NCBI GenBank assembly: GCA_016178595.1
Contig: JACOSY010000054.1
Coordinates: forward strand, 1-64,000
DNA from: Ignavibacteria bacterium
GTDB taxonomy: Bacteria > Bacteroidota > Ignavibacteria > UBA10030 > SZUA-254
DNA length: 64,000 bases
Direction of reading: 5' to 3'
The position numbers and the translations under genes are program-made. The notes below the pieces were generated by a model. It saw only the letters and a program-made list of their open reading frames with translations, was not told the origin of the DNA and did no database searches. The first letter of the stretch is position 1. The number at the start of each line of letters is the position of its first letter. This document shows positions 32,117-41,123 of this stretch, piece after piece.

Positions 32117-32983
32117 CTAAATTTTGAAAACATAACCGTTATTCGTGCGCACGACTCGCCCTGCAACTGGGTTTGCAAAATGTGACCCGATAAGAAGGGT
32201 TTCCGTACCGGCAATTGCATTCAAGACCCTCCTTCGTGTCGCCAGAGCTTTTTCTGGCAAAGTATCAGCATCTGTTGACCATGTAGGATTTGCAATTTGG
32301 CAAGGGTGGTGAAGAACATCTCCCGAAATGATAGCACGCTGGTTCTTTGATTCGACCACCACGCTTACATGAGCCGGTGTATGACCCGCTGTCGGCATAA
32401 AGCTGACATGTCGGTCTATTCTGAAATCCGCACTCACGAGTTGAGCGAGTCCAGCCTCTATAATTGGATTGACCGAGTCATCGAAGGCAGCTTTGTCATC
32501 GGCAATTTCTTTTTCAGGTTTTTTCACCCAATACTCATACTCCTCTTGAGCAAACAAATACTTTGCATTTGGGAAAGTGGGCAACCAAACTCCATGCTCG
32601 AGCCTTGTGTTCCAACCCACATGGTCCATGTGTAGATGGGTACAGGCAACCACATTTATATCTTTCTCAGTGAGTCTGAACTCGCCCAATTTCTGTAAGA
32701 AGCCTGTCTGTAAATTTGCCCACTCTGGGATATCAATGCGTCTCTTGTCATTACCATTGCACGTATCAATCAAGATGTTCTTTCCGTCCGATTTGATTAA
32801 GAAACCCTGCACTAGTGCTTTTAGGTTTCCCTGATCATCCGCAAAATGAGGCGAAAGCCAATTGATATCTTGGATTCTTTCAGGCGTGGCATTCTTGATG
32901 ATGCTTTGAATTAGTTTGCCAGCTTCCAACTCGACCATCTGAAAGATATCGACGTCTCCTATTGTCCACTTCAAACTTGTCAT
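32117..32983 (-). CDS. Metallo-beta-lactamase-fold hydrolase
   Basis: A 288-residue protein with the zinc signature THLHMDHVGW (His-x-His-x-Asp-His), a further His in TAGHTPAHVSV and Asp in IISGDVLHHP, and a late His in IGSHFANP. This is the glyoxalase-II/lactonase-like branch. I start at the second Met of a close pair because TTGGAG lies 9 bases ahead. It is the first gene of the minus-strand run (40 bases to the next). Its substrate, for instance a lactone or thioester, is unknown; it may belong to the cargo pathway. Confidence 0.85.
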   Translation of the reverse strand: MTSLKWTIGDVDIFQMVELEAGKLIQSIIKNATPERIQDINWLSPHFADDQGNLKALVQGFLIKSDGKNILIDTCNGNDKRRIDIPEWANLQTGFLQKLGEFRLTEKDINVVACTHLHMDHVGWNTRLEHGVWLPTFPNAKYLFAQEEYEYWVKKPEKEIADDKAAFDDSVNPIIEAGLAQLVSADFRIDRHVSFMPTAGHTPAHVSVVVESKNQRAIISGDVLHHPCQIANPTWSTDADTLPEKALATRRRVLNAIAGTETLLIGSHFANPVAGRVVRTNNGYVFKI

Positions 32984-33073
32984 ATTCATCTCCAATTTGG
33001 TTAACAAATCGATGTGTTTACCAGTATTGAAAGGTAGCAAAAAATAGACGACAAGTCAAAAATATTTAACGTG

Positions 33074-33535
33074 TTAGCTGTCTATATTGGATGTCTTACC
33101 CAGGGTATCAAAAAACCCGAGCAATCGATCTTTATATCTTATACTTAATTCATCATCCTTCCTCTCCCACCTCTCCAGCGTCCCGGGATCAATACCCAAT
33201 TCCTTTGCCAATCTCCTCAGGCTCAACCCCTTCTGAATTCTATATTGTTTGATCTTCTCTCCAAGACTGTTTGGGTTACTTTGCAACGGATTATAGCCAA
33301 GGAAACCAAATACGCTTGGCAGGAGCCTGAGGCGTGGACTCGTTCGGTTCTTTTCCCAGTTGGTGATAGTTGAGGTGGTTGTGTTGATTAACTTGGCAAC
33401 ATCTTTCTGATGCATGCCAAGGTCAAGCCTCCGCTTCCGTATATGGTCCCCGAGAGTCTTGAGATCTTCTGGATAGGCCGGATTGCGAGGTTTTCCAGTT
33501 TTGAGTGTCAGGTAGGAACAAGGCAACGCAACCAT
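33074..33535 (-). CDS. Double helix-turn-helix regulator 1 (recombinase-associated family)
   Basis: A 153-residue protein with two Cro/CI-type HTH units: GDHIRKRRLDLGMHQKDVAK with TNWEKNRTSPR (about 28-70), and GEKIKQYRIQKGLSLRRLAK with ERWERKDDE (about 88-135). The segment before the first HTH (PCSYLTLKTGKPRNPAYPEDLKTLGDH) is homologous to the C-terminal tail of the serine recombinase and to the start of regulator 2. AAGGGTG precedes the ATG. A GCAACC/GGTTGC inverted repeat overlaps the start. Confidence 0.8.
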   Translation of the reverse strand: MVALPCSYLTLKTGKPRNPAYPEDLKTLGDHIRKRRLDLGMHQKDVAKLINTTTSTITNWEKNRTSPRLRLLPSVFGFLGYNPLQSNPNSLGEKIKQYRIQKGLSLRRLAKELGIDPGTLERWERKDDELSIRYKDRLLGFFDTLGKTSNIDS

Positions 33536-33584
33536 GGGGTTGCACCCTTGCTAACAGCATAAAGACTGATAACGATTCAATAGT

Positions 33585-34055
33585 TTATTCTGACTTAGTC
33601 ACGGGCTTCAATGAGAGACTTGTGATGAATGTTGAAAGTTTTCTTAATAGTTGCTTCGATGGACGTTTTCTGTTTTTCTCCCATTGACTTAGAGTTCCTT
33701 TGTGAATGCCTAACAAGTCAGCGAATTTCTGCTGAGTCAAGCCATGCGCTTTACGATAGGCAAGGATTTGTTCACCGCAATGCGTTCTTAGAATTACCTC
33801 AGGCTTGTAACCAAGAAATTCCATGATTCTCGGAAGGTGATGCGCTGAAGGCTCGAACTTGTTGTACTCCCAGCTATAAACGGTATCCGGAGTGACTGCA
33901 AACCTCCTGGCGAGCATTTGAGCAGTTAGCTTAAGGTCGAGCCGACTCTTTCGAATGTGATCGCCTATAGTCCTCAGTTCCTTCGGATATGCTGAATCCA
34001 ATGGTTTTGAAGCCCTGAGTGTCACTTGGCAAAAAGGCACCAGAGGAATCGCCAT
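33585..34055 (-). CDS. Double helix-turn-helix regulator 2, at the island junction
   Basis: A 156-residue paralogue of regulator 1. HTH 1 is GDHIRKSRLDLKLTAQMLAR with YSWEYNKFEPS, and HTH 2 is GEQILAYRKAHGLTQQKFAD with SQWEKNRKRPS. Homology to the recombinase tail and regulator 1 begins right at the ATG chosen here (AIPLVPFCQVTLRASKP). The bases around the ATG also read as the end of the lamin-tail gene (PDGD codons), so the start lies on the junction. No good ribosome-binding site is visible, and expression is doubtful. Confidence 0.7.
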   Translation of the reverse strand: MAIPLVPFCQVTLRASKPLDSAYPKELRTIGDHIRKSRLDLKLTAQMLARRFAVTPDTVYSWEYNKFEPSAHHLPRIMEFLGYKPEVILRTHCGEQILAYRKAHGLTQQKFADLLGIHKGTLSQWEKNRKRPSKQLLRKLSTFITSLSLKPVTKSE

Positions 34056-35499
34056 CCGGTGAGAAAGGATTCGGCGAGAATGAAATCGCTGCTGCACTCG
34101 GCACTGCGGTGGCGTAGAGGCTGTTTTTCAAGCCGGGTGTTCCACCGAGCAAACTTGCGCTTGTGCTCCAGTTTCGTTTGTCGACTGTCGGGAGGAATGG
34201 ATTGATGCGTTCGAGCGCCCGTCCGGCGACGTCATCGACTTCCGGATTGTGCCACGTCGGAAGATAGAAGAGGATGTCGATGATTCGTCCGGTCAGATCG
34301 GAGACGATGACACTGTCACCGGTGTTGTTAAGGGTCGCCATGTTTTTCTTAACAATAACATGATACCGTGAATCGCTGAGATAACCGAACTGTTTGAAAA
34401 TCGATGAGTCGGCGGCAACGACAACATACTCGGCCGCACCGATGACAATTGGCGAAAAACTAATAACATGAATGGCCGAACTTATTGGAGTATCTCTTCT
34501 ATCGGAAAGTTTCCATGCATTGAGATCCACGGGTTCGCTTGTGGGATTAAAAAGCTCCACGTACTCGGCCTCGTTCGGCTGAGGTTCGTACATTATTTCG
34601 TTGATGACCAGCGAGCCCGATGGATAGGGGATGGAAAGAATCCGGTAGAGGCTGTTGTTCGCTATCGAATGATCGTTCTCCCACTCGACAACACCGATAA
34701 ACGATTTCCTTCCATAGCCGCTCGAAGAGAGATCGAACGAGACGTGGGTCGATTCGTTCGGTGCGAGCGATGCAGAAACCGTTTTCTCATCCAACAATTC
34801 CGAGAGTCGGGCGAGAGAATCGCCGTTGGCGTCATTGAATAATTTCACATGAAAATCCGCTGCAGGCGCACGCCCGGTGTTCCAGACGGTGACAGCGACG
34901 GTAACATTGTTGGTAGGAGAGAGAGTTGCGCGCATGCCGGATAACGCGAGATCAAACTCCGATCGGGCCGTTATCTCGATATCATCGAAGCGGATCGTTC
35001 CTGTTGCACCGTTCCCATTCCCGACAACTCGCCAACGGAATCGCACTGACAGCTTGTTCGAAAGAGAATCGGGAAGCTTTAGCGCACGCAAGACGTAGCC
35101 GGTAGTCCCTGGATACTTGAGCGTATCCCCGATTGCAATTGAGAATGATGTTCCTCCATCGGTCGATGCTTCGAGAATGAGGCCTGAGTTGTGTGAACTC
35201 GACCGACGCTCGTAAAAGAAAACGCTATCAGGTTCAAGGTCAGAAAAATCTAACAGTGGAGAGATCAGGCTCTGAGGTTTTGTCGCATCGGTGCTGAGAA
35301 CAGCATTTGGAGCAGAGTGGGCAACTGATGTCGTACTCGCGAAATCGCCGGACAAGGAGCGATTCGTGGTCGTCGTCCAGCCATCGGGCAATTCGGGTAC
35401 GGCTATGGTATCAAAGCTTTCGCTGAAGGGGAACTCATGTACTTGCGCCCGAAGGTTGCAACTGAAGAGAATGATGCAAAGAAGAGTTCGGTATCGCAT
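33931..35499 (-). pseudogene. Lamin-tail-domain surface protein, 3' end lost at the junction
   Basis: The frame is 522 codons, but only about the first 484 belong to the gene. A signal peptide (MRYRTLLCIILFSCNLRAQ) is followed by a jelly-roll/MAM-like domain, a CARDB-like part (about 175-285) and a lamin-tail domain (about 293-420, SLVINEIMYEPQPNEAEYVE). The protein reaches FSPNPFSPDGD near 34045, a phrase that normally introduces a C-terminal FlgD-like or sorting domain. From there the frame runs out of phase through the HTH gene to a stop at 33931. The C-terminal sorting domain is missing, so secretion or anchoring is probably lost. Confidence 0.75.
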
Positions 35500-35804
35500 A
35501 CGCCTCCCATGTTCTTGTTAGAGTTATTAGATGCCCGGGAGGCTGGTGCGATCATATTGAGCAACCCAAGATGATTGTAGGAATTTGGAAGATGAAATGC
35601 AAGCCTGAATGGATGCGTATCCAGGCGTCCTTCGATGTAACTCCCACAAGTTTGACATGAATCACTTCATGTTTCAGCATTTCTGCTAACTTGAAGCACG
35701 TAATCTTCACGCACAGCTTTACAGGAAACCGCTTGTATAATGCGAGAGTTTTTAGTATTTTGGGTAATTCGAAAACAACAGGCCTGATGCCTCGACTGGG
35801 GGAC
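35500..35804. other. Intergenic region, divergent lamin-tail and NfrA-like genes
   Basis: About 300 bases with no supported gene. Both flanking genes start here on opposite strands, so it should hold two promoters; none stands out clearly. An in-frame extension of the plus-strand gene to 35691 exists, but its residues do not look like a signal peptide. Confidence 0.4.
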
Positions 35805-37088
35805 ATGATAGCTTTACGCTCGTTCAAACATATTCTTGACATACTCTTTTGTAGAAAGCCTATCGTGTTCCTGGCTTTCAACTTCTTTATCATTTTTTTC
35901 TCCGGCTTGTCTTACGGTCAGACTCAGAAAGACGAACCGGTTGCGATTGTTTTGTCCCGTGCCTATTCCATGGTTAGAACGAATCCCTCTGACGCTGCAA
36001 AGTTGTTTGAACATGCGATCGAACTCGACCCATCGAATCGTGAAACCCGGCAAGCCCTCGGCTTCGTCTATATCGCACTCGCTGATTATGAAAGGGCGCT
36101 TCAGCAATTCAGCGCAGTACAGGATATTCGTAGATCAGATACTCTCCAGCTTCAGATCGGGTATACACTTCTTGCCTTGTACCGGACAAACGAGGCATAC
36201 AAGATTTTCCATGAACTCACAGGCAGTCTCAATCCTGACATCCGCGAGAAGGCGGAGAAGCAGCTTGCCTACGAGTCCTCAGCAAGTCAATCATCATCAT
36301 CCACACAGACCGTTACGCCACACGATTGGCTGACGAGGATTTATTCTGCGTCGTACTATGATACGCGGTGGGAAACAAGCTTCTTCAATCTCACTGCTGA
36401 AGAAGGATATACTCTTCCGAGTGCGAGGACGGTGAGTCTTTATGGCGTTCTCTCACTTTCGGCAGATACGCGATCGAGCGCAGGACTCGTTCCGGAGATT
36501 TTTTCCGATAATACTCTCCTCATGGGTGTGGGAATACGCGTGCGACCCTTCCCGGGATTCTCGCTCAGTGCACAACAAGGTGTCGGGTTCGATTTGATCG
36601 GCCGGAAGGACATTGATTTCTCCCGTCCTGACTTCAGGCTTGTAACGGTCTACGGCTGGGGGATCTATGCACCGTACACGTTCCATCCGGAGGCACGGTT
36701 TCCTTTCTTTCCAACATTCGATCTGTACGGATCCGTTGGCGCATACTCTCGGTATAAGAACACCATCGGCTACTTGCAGATAAAAGGCGGAGTCAGAGTG
36801 ATGGAAGTGTCCCGGACCGTTTTGGATATCTACGCGAAGGCAAATTTCGCGCGCGATGCGGCGATCAACTTATTCGAGAATGAACCATCGGTGAAGCCGA
36901 AAGAGTACTACAATAACCTCGATGAATTCGGTGTCGGTGCTCGCGTGACTCCGAATGTGGATTGGGGATTGTATCTCGTCGGCGAATACCTGCGCGGGTT
37001 ATATTCGATTGAAGCGATGGTTCCTTCGAGCCGGGATCGTTACTACGACAGTTTCCGTGTCTATCTCATTTTCGATCGGACGTTTTAG
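35805..37088 (+). CDS. NfrA-like TPR/outer-membrane beta-barrel protein
   Basis: A 427-residue exported protein. The start at 35805 gives a signal peptide (hydrophobic core PIVFLAFNFFIIFFSGLSYG). Residues about 45-165 hold TPR repeats (DAAKLFEHAIELDPSNRETR, DYERALQQFSAVQ). The last 240 residues alternate like outer-membrane strands, end in RVYLIFDRTF (terminal Phe) and resemble the C-terminal domain of phage N4 receptor NfrA. The NfrB-like glycosyltransferase follows after 2 bases. In E. coli NfrA/NfrB make and export a ManNAc polysaccharide; here the protein is less than half the size of NfrA. Confidence 0.65.
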   Translation: MIALRSFKHILDILFCRKPIVFLAFNFFIIFFSGLSYGQTQKDEPVAIVLSRAYSMVRTNPSDAAKLFEHAIELDPSNRETRQALGFVYIALADYERALQQFSAVQDIRRSDTLQLQIGYTLLALYRTNEAYKIFHELTGSLNPDIREKAEKQLAYESSASQSSSSTQTVTPHDWLTRIYSASYYDTRWETSFFNLTAEEGYTLPSARTVSLYGVLSLSADTRSSAGLVPEIFSDNTLLMGVGIRVRPFPGFSLSAQQGVGFDLIGRKDIDFSRPDFRLVTVYGWGIYAPYTFHPEARFPFFPTFDLYGSVGAYSRYKNTIGYLQIKGGVRVMEVSRTVLDIYAKANFARDAAINLFENEPSVKPKEYYNNLDEFGVGARVTPNVDWGLYLVGEYLRGLYSIEAMVPSSRDRYYDSFRVYLIFDRTF

Positions 37089-37090
37089 GT

Positions 37091-38500
37091 ATGGTTGAGA
37101 CGCTGATAGAATTTTTCCGATCTTCGTACCACCAGCTGTACATCGCGACGTTCGTCGTCGCTGTCTGCCTCTTCTTGAGCGGATTGGATGACGTTTTCAT
37201 CGACATGTATTACTGGTTCCATCATCTTTTCGCTCGGAAGAAGTTCAACAAGTACACATACGATTCGCCGGAGAAGCTCCACTCGGTGCCCGAGAAGCCG
37301 ATTGCAATCTTTGTTCCAGCATGGCAGGAATTTGAAGTGATCGATAAAATGCTTCTCAATGCGTGCAGGACTATTCAATACAAGAATTACGATTTCTTCG
37401 TCGGCGTGTACCCGAACGACCCGGAGACGACCAGGAAAGTGGAAGAGGTGAGCAAGCTCTTCCCGAACGTCCACGCCGTCGTCGCCAGCCATCCCGGTCC
37501 GACAACGAAAGCCGACAATCTCAATCAAATTTATGAAGGAATGCTTCGGTGGGAAAACAAAACGGGCATACGATACGATATCGTCCTTATGCACGATTCA
37601 GAAGATGTCATTCATCCCATGTCGTTGAAGATTCAGAATTATCTGATTCCCGAATATGACATGTTACAGATGCCGGTTTTTCCGCTGCACATGAGTCACT
37701 TCAATCTTATTCACTGGACCTATGCCGACGAGTTTGCAGAGTATCACACAAAGGACCTTCATGTTCGGCAATATTTCAGTGGATTCGTACCCTCGGCTGG
37801 TGTCGGGACGGCATTCAATCGGTGGCTCATTGAATTCGTCGGAACGTCGTTCGCAAGAAATATTTTTCGCTCCAAGTCACTGACGGAAGACTACGATCTC
37901 GCACTGCGCCTCGCGCTCGGGCGCGCGAAGTTGCTCTTTGTGTACAAGCCGTTCGGAATTAACTGTTCGACACGAAGCTACTTCCCATACACGATGCGCT
38001 CAGCTATCCGGCAAAAGAGCCGGTGGGTTACAGGTATTTGCCTGCAGTCGTGGAAGCTTATTGGCTGGAAGGGCGATGCCCGTTTCCGGTTTGTGTTGTA
38101 TCGCGATCGGAAGGCGTTGATCGCAAATGTCATTAACTTCTTTGCGTACGTGGTGATCTCATACCTGATTACGTATGAAGCGATTCGGTGGGGCTTTGCC
38201 GCCTTCCAGCAGCTTCCTCCCATCGTCGAGAAGGGGACGATGCTGTGGACGCTGGTCGTCATCGATAGCGTGCTCATGATGTGGCGAATTCTTCATCGTT
38301 TTATAACTGCACGCCGCATCTACGGGCTGTGGGCGGCAACGCTCAGCGTTATCCGGCTGCCGATTTCAAATATCATTAACTTTTCCGCAACTGGCCGGGC
38401 ACTCTACAATTTCGTCAAGTCCTCGCTCAGGAAGAAGGACTTGCGTTGGGAAAAGACTGAAAACCGGTTCCCGAGTACCGTGGAACACACGACGATGTAA
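37091..38500 (+). CDS. NfrB-like inner-membrane glycosyltransferase (GT2)
   Basis: A 469-residue family-2 glycosyltransferase. An N-terminal transmembrane segment (about 15-35) precedes the catalytic domain with IAIFVPAWQEFEVIDKML, the metal-binding HDSEDVIHP, the acceptor-side TEDYDLALRL and QKSRWVTG (the QxxRW motif of processive synthases). At least two C-terminal transmembrane helices follow (about 345-400). The similarity to phage N4 adsorption protein B is clear, but the C-terminal c-di-GMP-binding MshEN domain of E. coli NfrB is absent. It is coupled to the NfrA-like gene upstream, with a response regulator 25 bases downstream. Confidence 0.82.
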   Translation: MVETLIEFFRSSYHQLYIATFVVAVCLFLSGLDDVFIDMYYWFHHLFARKKFNKYTYDSPEKLHSVPEKPIAIFVPAWQEFEVIDKMLLNACRTIQYKNYDFFVGVYPNDPETTRKVEEVSKLFPNVHAVVASHPGPTTKADNLNQIYEGMLRWENKTGIRYDIVLMHDSEDVIHPMSLKIQNYLIPEYDMLQMPVFPLHMSHFNLIHWTYADEFAEYHTKDLHVRQYFSGFVPSAGVGTAFNRWLIEFVGTSFARNIFRSKSLTEDYDLALRLALGRAKLLFVYKPFGINCSTRSYFPYTMRSAIRQKSRWVTGICLQSWKLIGWKGDARFRFVLYRDRKALIANVINFFAYVVISYLITYEAIRWGFAAFQQLPPIVEKGTMLWTLVVIDSVLMMWRILHRFITARRIYGLWAATLSVIRLPISNIINFSATGRALYNFVKSSLRKKDLRWEKTENRFPSTVEHTTM

Positions 38501-38525
38501 TTTCAATTATCTTACTGAGGTTGAT

Positions 38526-38894
38526 ATGCCTGAAACCCACTCCATACTGTATGTTGATGATGAGCCTGCTCTCCGAATGCTTGTTCAGGATCAACTCGTT
38601 GCAGAGCAGTACGCAGTCGATACGGCAGACGATGGCGATACGGCCATCGAAACACTGAAGAAAAAATCCTATGATATCATCCTTCTCGATATGCGGATGC
38701 CGCGCGTGGGCGGTATCGAAGTACTCAAGCATATCCGTGAGCGCAAGATCAAATCGCGCGTTATTGTCCTTACGGCTGTCGATGACCTCGCAGTTGCTAT
38801 TGAGGCTGTGAAGAATGGCGCGAGTGATTATCTCACGAAGCCATATGACCTCAACACGCTGATAGGCGCTATTCGAAGAGTGATGGCACGATGA
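38526..38894 (+). CDS. Single-domain response regulator (CheY-like)
   Basis: A 122-residue receiver domain alone. The acidic pocket is Asp11/Asp12 (YVDDEP), the phosphoacceptor is Asp55 (LLDMRMP), the Thr switch lies in VLTAVDD and the Lys in LTKPYD. There is no output domain. It is on the same strand just after the NfrB-like gene and may control polysaccharide synthesis by protein contact. No histidine kinase is in the window. Confidence 0.88.
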   Translation: MPETHSILYVDDEPALRMLVQDQLVAEQYAVDTADDGDTAIETLKKKSYDIILLDMRMPRVGGIEVLKHIRERKIKSRVIVLTAVDDLAVAIEAVKNGASDYLTKPYDLNTLIGAIRRVMAR

Positions 38895-38954
38895 AAGTGT
38901 CGGGGTCACCGATTTTCTCTTCGAGACGCAAGGTTCCTGTGAAGGATCATTCTA

Positions 38955-38977
38955 TTGTATCTCTCTGAGATTATTTG
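38955..38977 (+). promoter_or_regulatory. Putative promoter of SRP RNA
   Basis: TATTTG at 38972-38977 lies 17 bases before the first paired base of the SRP RNA, and TTG lies 14 bases further upstream (38955-38957). Because the RNA's start is fixed by its structure, this position supports TATTTG as the -7-type box in this organism. Confidence 0.5.
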
Positions 38978-38994
38978 TATGTTGAAGAAGGCAT

Positions 38995-39098
38995 AGAGGT
39001 CAAGTCCCGTGCAACGGGAAGTTTCCAAACCCCGCCAGGTCCGGAAGGAAGCAACGGTAGGAAATGAATCTCGTGTGACATGGGGAAGCTTGACCTCT
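38995..39098 (+). ncRNA. ffs: Bacterial signal recognition particle RNA (4.5S type)
   Basis: About 104 nt. The closing helix is AGAGGTCAAG (38995-39004) with CTTGACCTCT (39089-39098). The universally conserved SRP apical region is present in the middle (CCAGGTCCGGAAGGAAGCA, about 39035-39054), carrying the GGAA tetraloop and the symmetric loop bound by Ffh. A T run after 39098 ends the transcript. This is the small bacterial form without the Alu domain. It works with Ffh and FtsY to target membrane proteins. Confidence 0.93.
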
Positions 39099-39102
39099 TT
39101 TT

Positions 39103-39432
39103 ATTTCCCGGCATCTCTATTGCAATGATACCAGAAATTTTGTACTTTAGGGTAGTCTTATTCGAATTATCCTAAAAATTCGATTTTTTAAGCTATTTGT
39201 AGTCAAATGATATTCCACTCCGCAACAAGTCTTTGGTTAACGATGTTGAGTATGGCAATCATACAAGTGTTTTTTCTCTTACGAGAAAATTCGCTCACTT
39301 CGTTCCGAGACTTTGCCCCGGCTTTGATCCGAGGGCGACGTTGCTCATCTTTCCATCCATTCTTAGTCCCCCTGATGTCCATCGAACAATTCTACTTATT
39401 GGGCAAGGGGCGCGAGGAGCGAAGTTCTTATT
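39103..39432 (+). promoter_or_regulatory. Long leader and promoter region of the RNase E/G gene
   Basis: About 330 bases with no gene I would support. TATTTG at 39194-39199 in the context CTATTTGTAG would start a transcript near 39206, leaving a 5' leader of about 225 nt. The leader has a perfect hairpin TTTTCTC/GAGAAAA (39272-39289). A short frame from 39207 overlaps the real gene and has no convincing features. A long structured leader may permit self-regulation as for E. coli rne, which is inference. Confidence 0.4.
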
Positions 39433-41103
39433 ATGAAAAAAGAGATTATTATCAATGCCACCGCGAACGAAATTCGCATTGCAATTACGGAGGAAAAACG
39501 GTTAGCTGAGTTGTATGTTGAGACCCCGGAAAAAGAGCGCATGGTCGGCGACATCTATCTGGGGAAAGTTGCAAAAGTGATGCCCGGTATCCGGGCAGCC
39601 TTCATCGATATCGGCCTTAAGCAAGACGCCTTCCTGCATTTTTCCGACATTGGCACTTCCCTGAGCGACTATTCTTCACTCTTTGGTGACGATGATTCAG
39701 ACGTAGACGTCGATGATGATGGTGACGATGAGGAGGTTGCTACCGTTGGAGTAGAGCAACAATCGGCGTCAGCCGGCCAGCCGCGAATCGAGCCGCCACC
39801 GGCGCCGCCAAGATTCAATCGTAACCAGTCCTACCAGCAGGGTCGAGACCGGGACAACGGAAGGTCGCAGTCGCCAATTCCCGATCTCAAGGCCGGTCAG
39901 GATATTATCGTCCAGGTGACGAAAGAGCCTGTGGGGAAGAAGGGCGTGCGTGTTACGTCGGAAGTTTCACTCCCCGGCCGCTTCCTTGTTCTCTTGCCAT
40001 TCGATGGGAAGATTGGCGTGTCGAAGAAGATGAACAACTTCCGCGAGAAGCGGCGGCTTCGCCGCATCGTTCGCAGCATTCTACCGGAGGGATTTGGCGT
40101 CATCATCCGGACGGTCGCGCAGGACAGAGATGAAGCTGCACTTCGGCAGGACCTCGAAGGGTTGATTGCCACGTGGCGCGAGATTGAAAAAAGTGTGAAG
40201 ACGGAACAAGCGCCTGCATTGCTCTACAAAGACATGGCAACGACCTCAAGCGTCATTCGCGACCTTTTCACGGATTCGGTGGAGCGTGTCGTTGTTGATT
40301 CGAGAAAACTCTACAAGGAAATTCGCGCCTATGTGAAGCTCAATTCGCCGCAGTTGGTTGAAAAAATCGAGCTGCACAAGGATCGCGAGCCAGTCTTCGA
40401 TACCTTTGGCGTTGAAAAGGAAATCGCAACTGCACTGAGTAGAAAAGTGTGGTTAAAGAGCGGTGGCTATATCATCATCGACCAGACGGAGGCAATGGCC
40501 GTCATCGATGTGAACAGCGGCCGGTATGCCGCGAAGCGCGAACAGGAATTAAATTCACTCCGTACGAACCTTGAAGCGTCCCGTGAAATTTGCCGGCAGC
40601 TTCGTTTACGAGATATTGGCGGCATCATTGTCATCGACTTCATCGATTTAGAAGACGAAAGGAATAAGAAGAAAGTCTACGATGAGATTCGGAAAGAATT
40701 CCGGAAAGATCGGGCAAAGGTGACCGTTCTTCCCATGACGGATATCGGACTTGTTCAAATCACCCGTCAACGCATCCGGCAGAATATCCTCCACAGTTTC
40801 AGTGAACCGTGCCCGGTGTGCGGCGGCGGCGGCATGGTACAATCGAAATCGAGTATCGTCAATCAGATCGAACGCTGGATCCGCCGGTTCAAATCCGAAA
40901 CGAAGGAGTTCAAGCTTACGCTGCGTGTTCACCCGAGTATCGGGGCATACCTCAAAGAAGGAACCATTGGCCGGCTGACGAAATTCAAGTTTAAGTATTT
41001 TGTTGCCATCAAGCTCGAAGAAGATCCAAAGCTTCCGCTTGCAGAATTCCATTTCATCTCCCGAAAGCATAGCAAAGACATTACAGACCAGTTCCGTTCC
41101 TAA
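39433..41103 (+). CDS. rng: Ribonuclease E/G family endoribonuclease
   Basis: A 556-residue RNase. The S1 domain is at residues about 36-160, interrupted by an insertion of about 80 residues: first an acidic run ([17 protein letters not shown]), then a Gln/Pro/Arg-rich part. The catalytic metal-binding acids are in AVIDVNSGR and [11 protein letters not shown]. The zinc-link Cys pair is CPVCGGGG, which joins subunits in RNase E and G. It lacks RNase E's long C-terminal scaffold, so it is closer to RNase G in size. The next gene starts 20 bases later. Confidence 0.93.
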   Translation: MKKEIIINATANEIRIAITEEKRLAELYVETPEKERMVGDIYLGKVAKVMPGIRAAFIDIGLKQDAFLHFSDIGTSLSDYSSLFGDDDSDVDVDDDGDDEEVATVGVEQQSASAGQPRIEPPPAPPRFNRNQSYQQGRDRDNGRSQSPIPDLKAGQDIIVQVTKEPVGKKGVRVTSEVSLPGRFLVLLPFDGKIGVSKKMNNFREKRRLRRIVRSILPEGFGVIIRTVAQDRDEAALRQDLEGLIATWREIEKSVKTEQAPALLYKDMATTSSVIRDLFTDSVERVVVDSRKLYKEIRAYVKLNSPQLVEKIELHKDREPVFDTFGVEKEIATALSRKVWLKSGGYIIIDQTEAMAVIDVNSGRYAAKREQELNSLRTNLEASREICRQLRLRDIGGIIVIDFIDLEDERNKKKVYDEIRKEFRKDRAKVTVLPMTDIGLVQITRQRIRQNILHSFSEPCPVCGGGGMVQSKSSIVNQIERWIRRFKSETKEFKLTLRVHPSIGAYLKEGTIGRLTKFKFKYFVAIKLEEDPKLPLAEFHFISRKHSKDITDQFRS

Positions 41104-41123
41104 ACATTTGGAGGACTGACCAG

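Noticed and set aside
38995-39098. SRP RNA gene as the attachment site of the island
   Set aside because: The island's right edge is at about 34045, 5 kb away, and no duplicated piece of the RNA was noticed elsewhere.
39207-39509. 100-codon plus-strand frame in the RNase E/G leader
   Set aside because: It overlaps the well-supported RNase start in another frame and shows no signal, domain or good start site.
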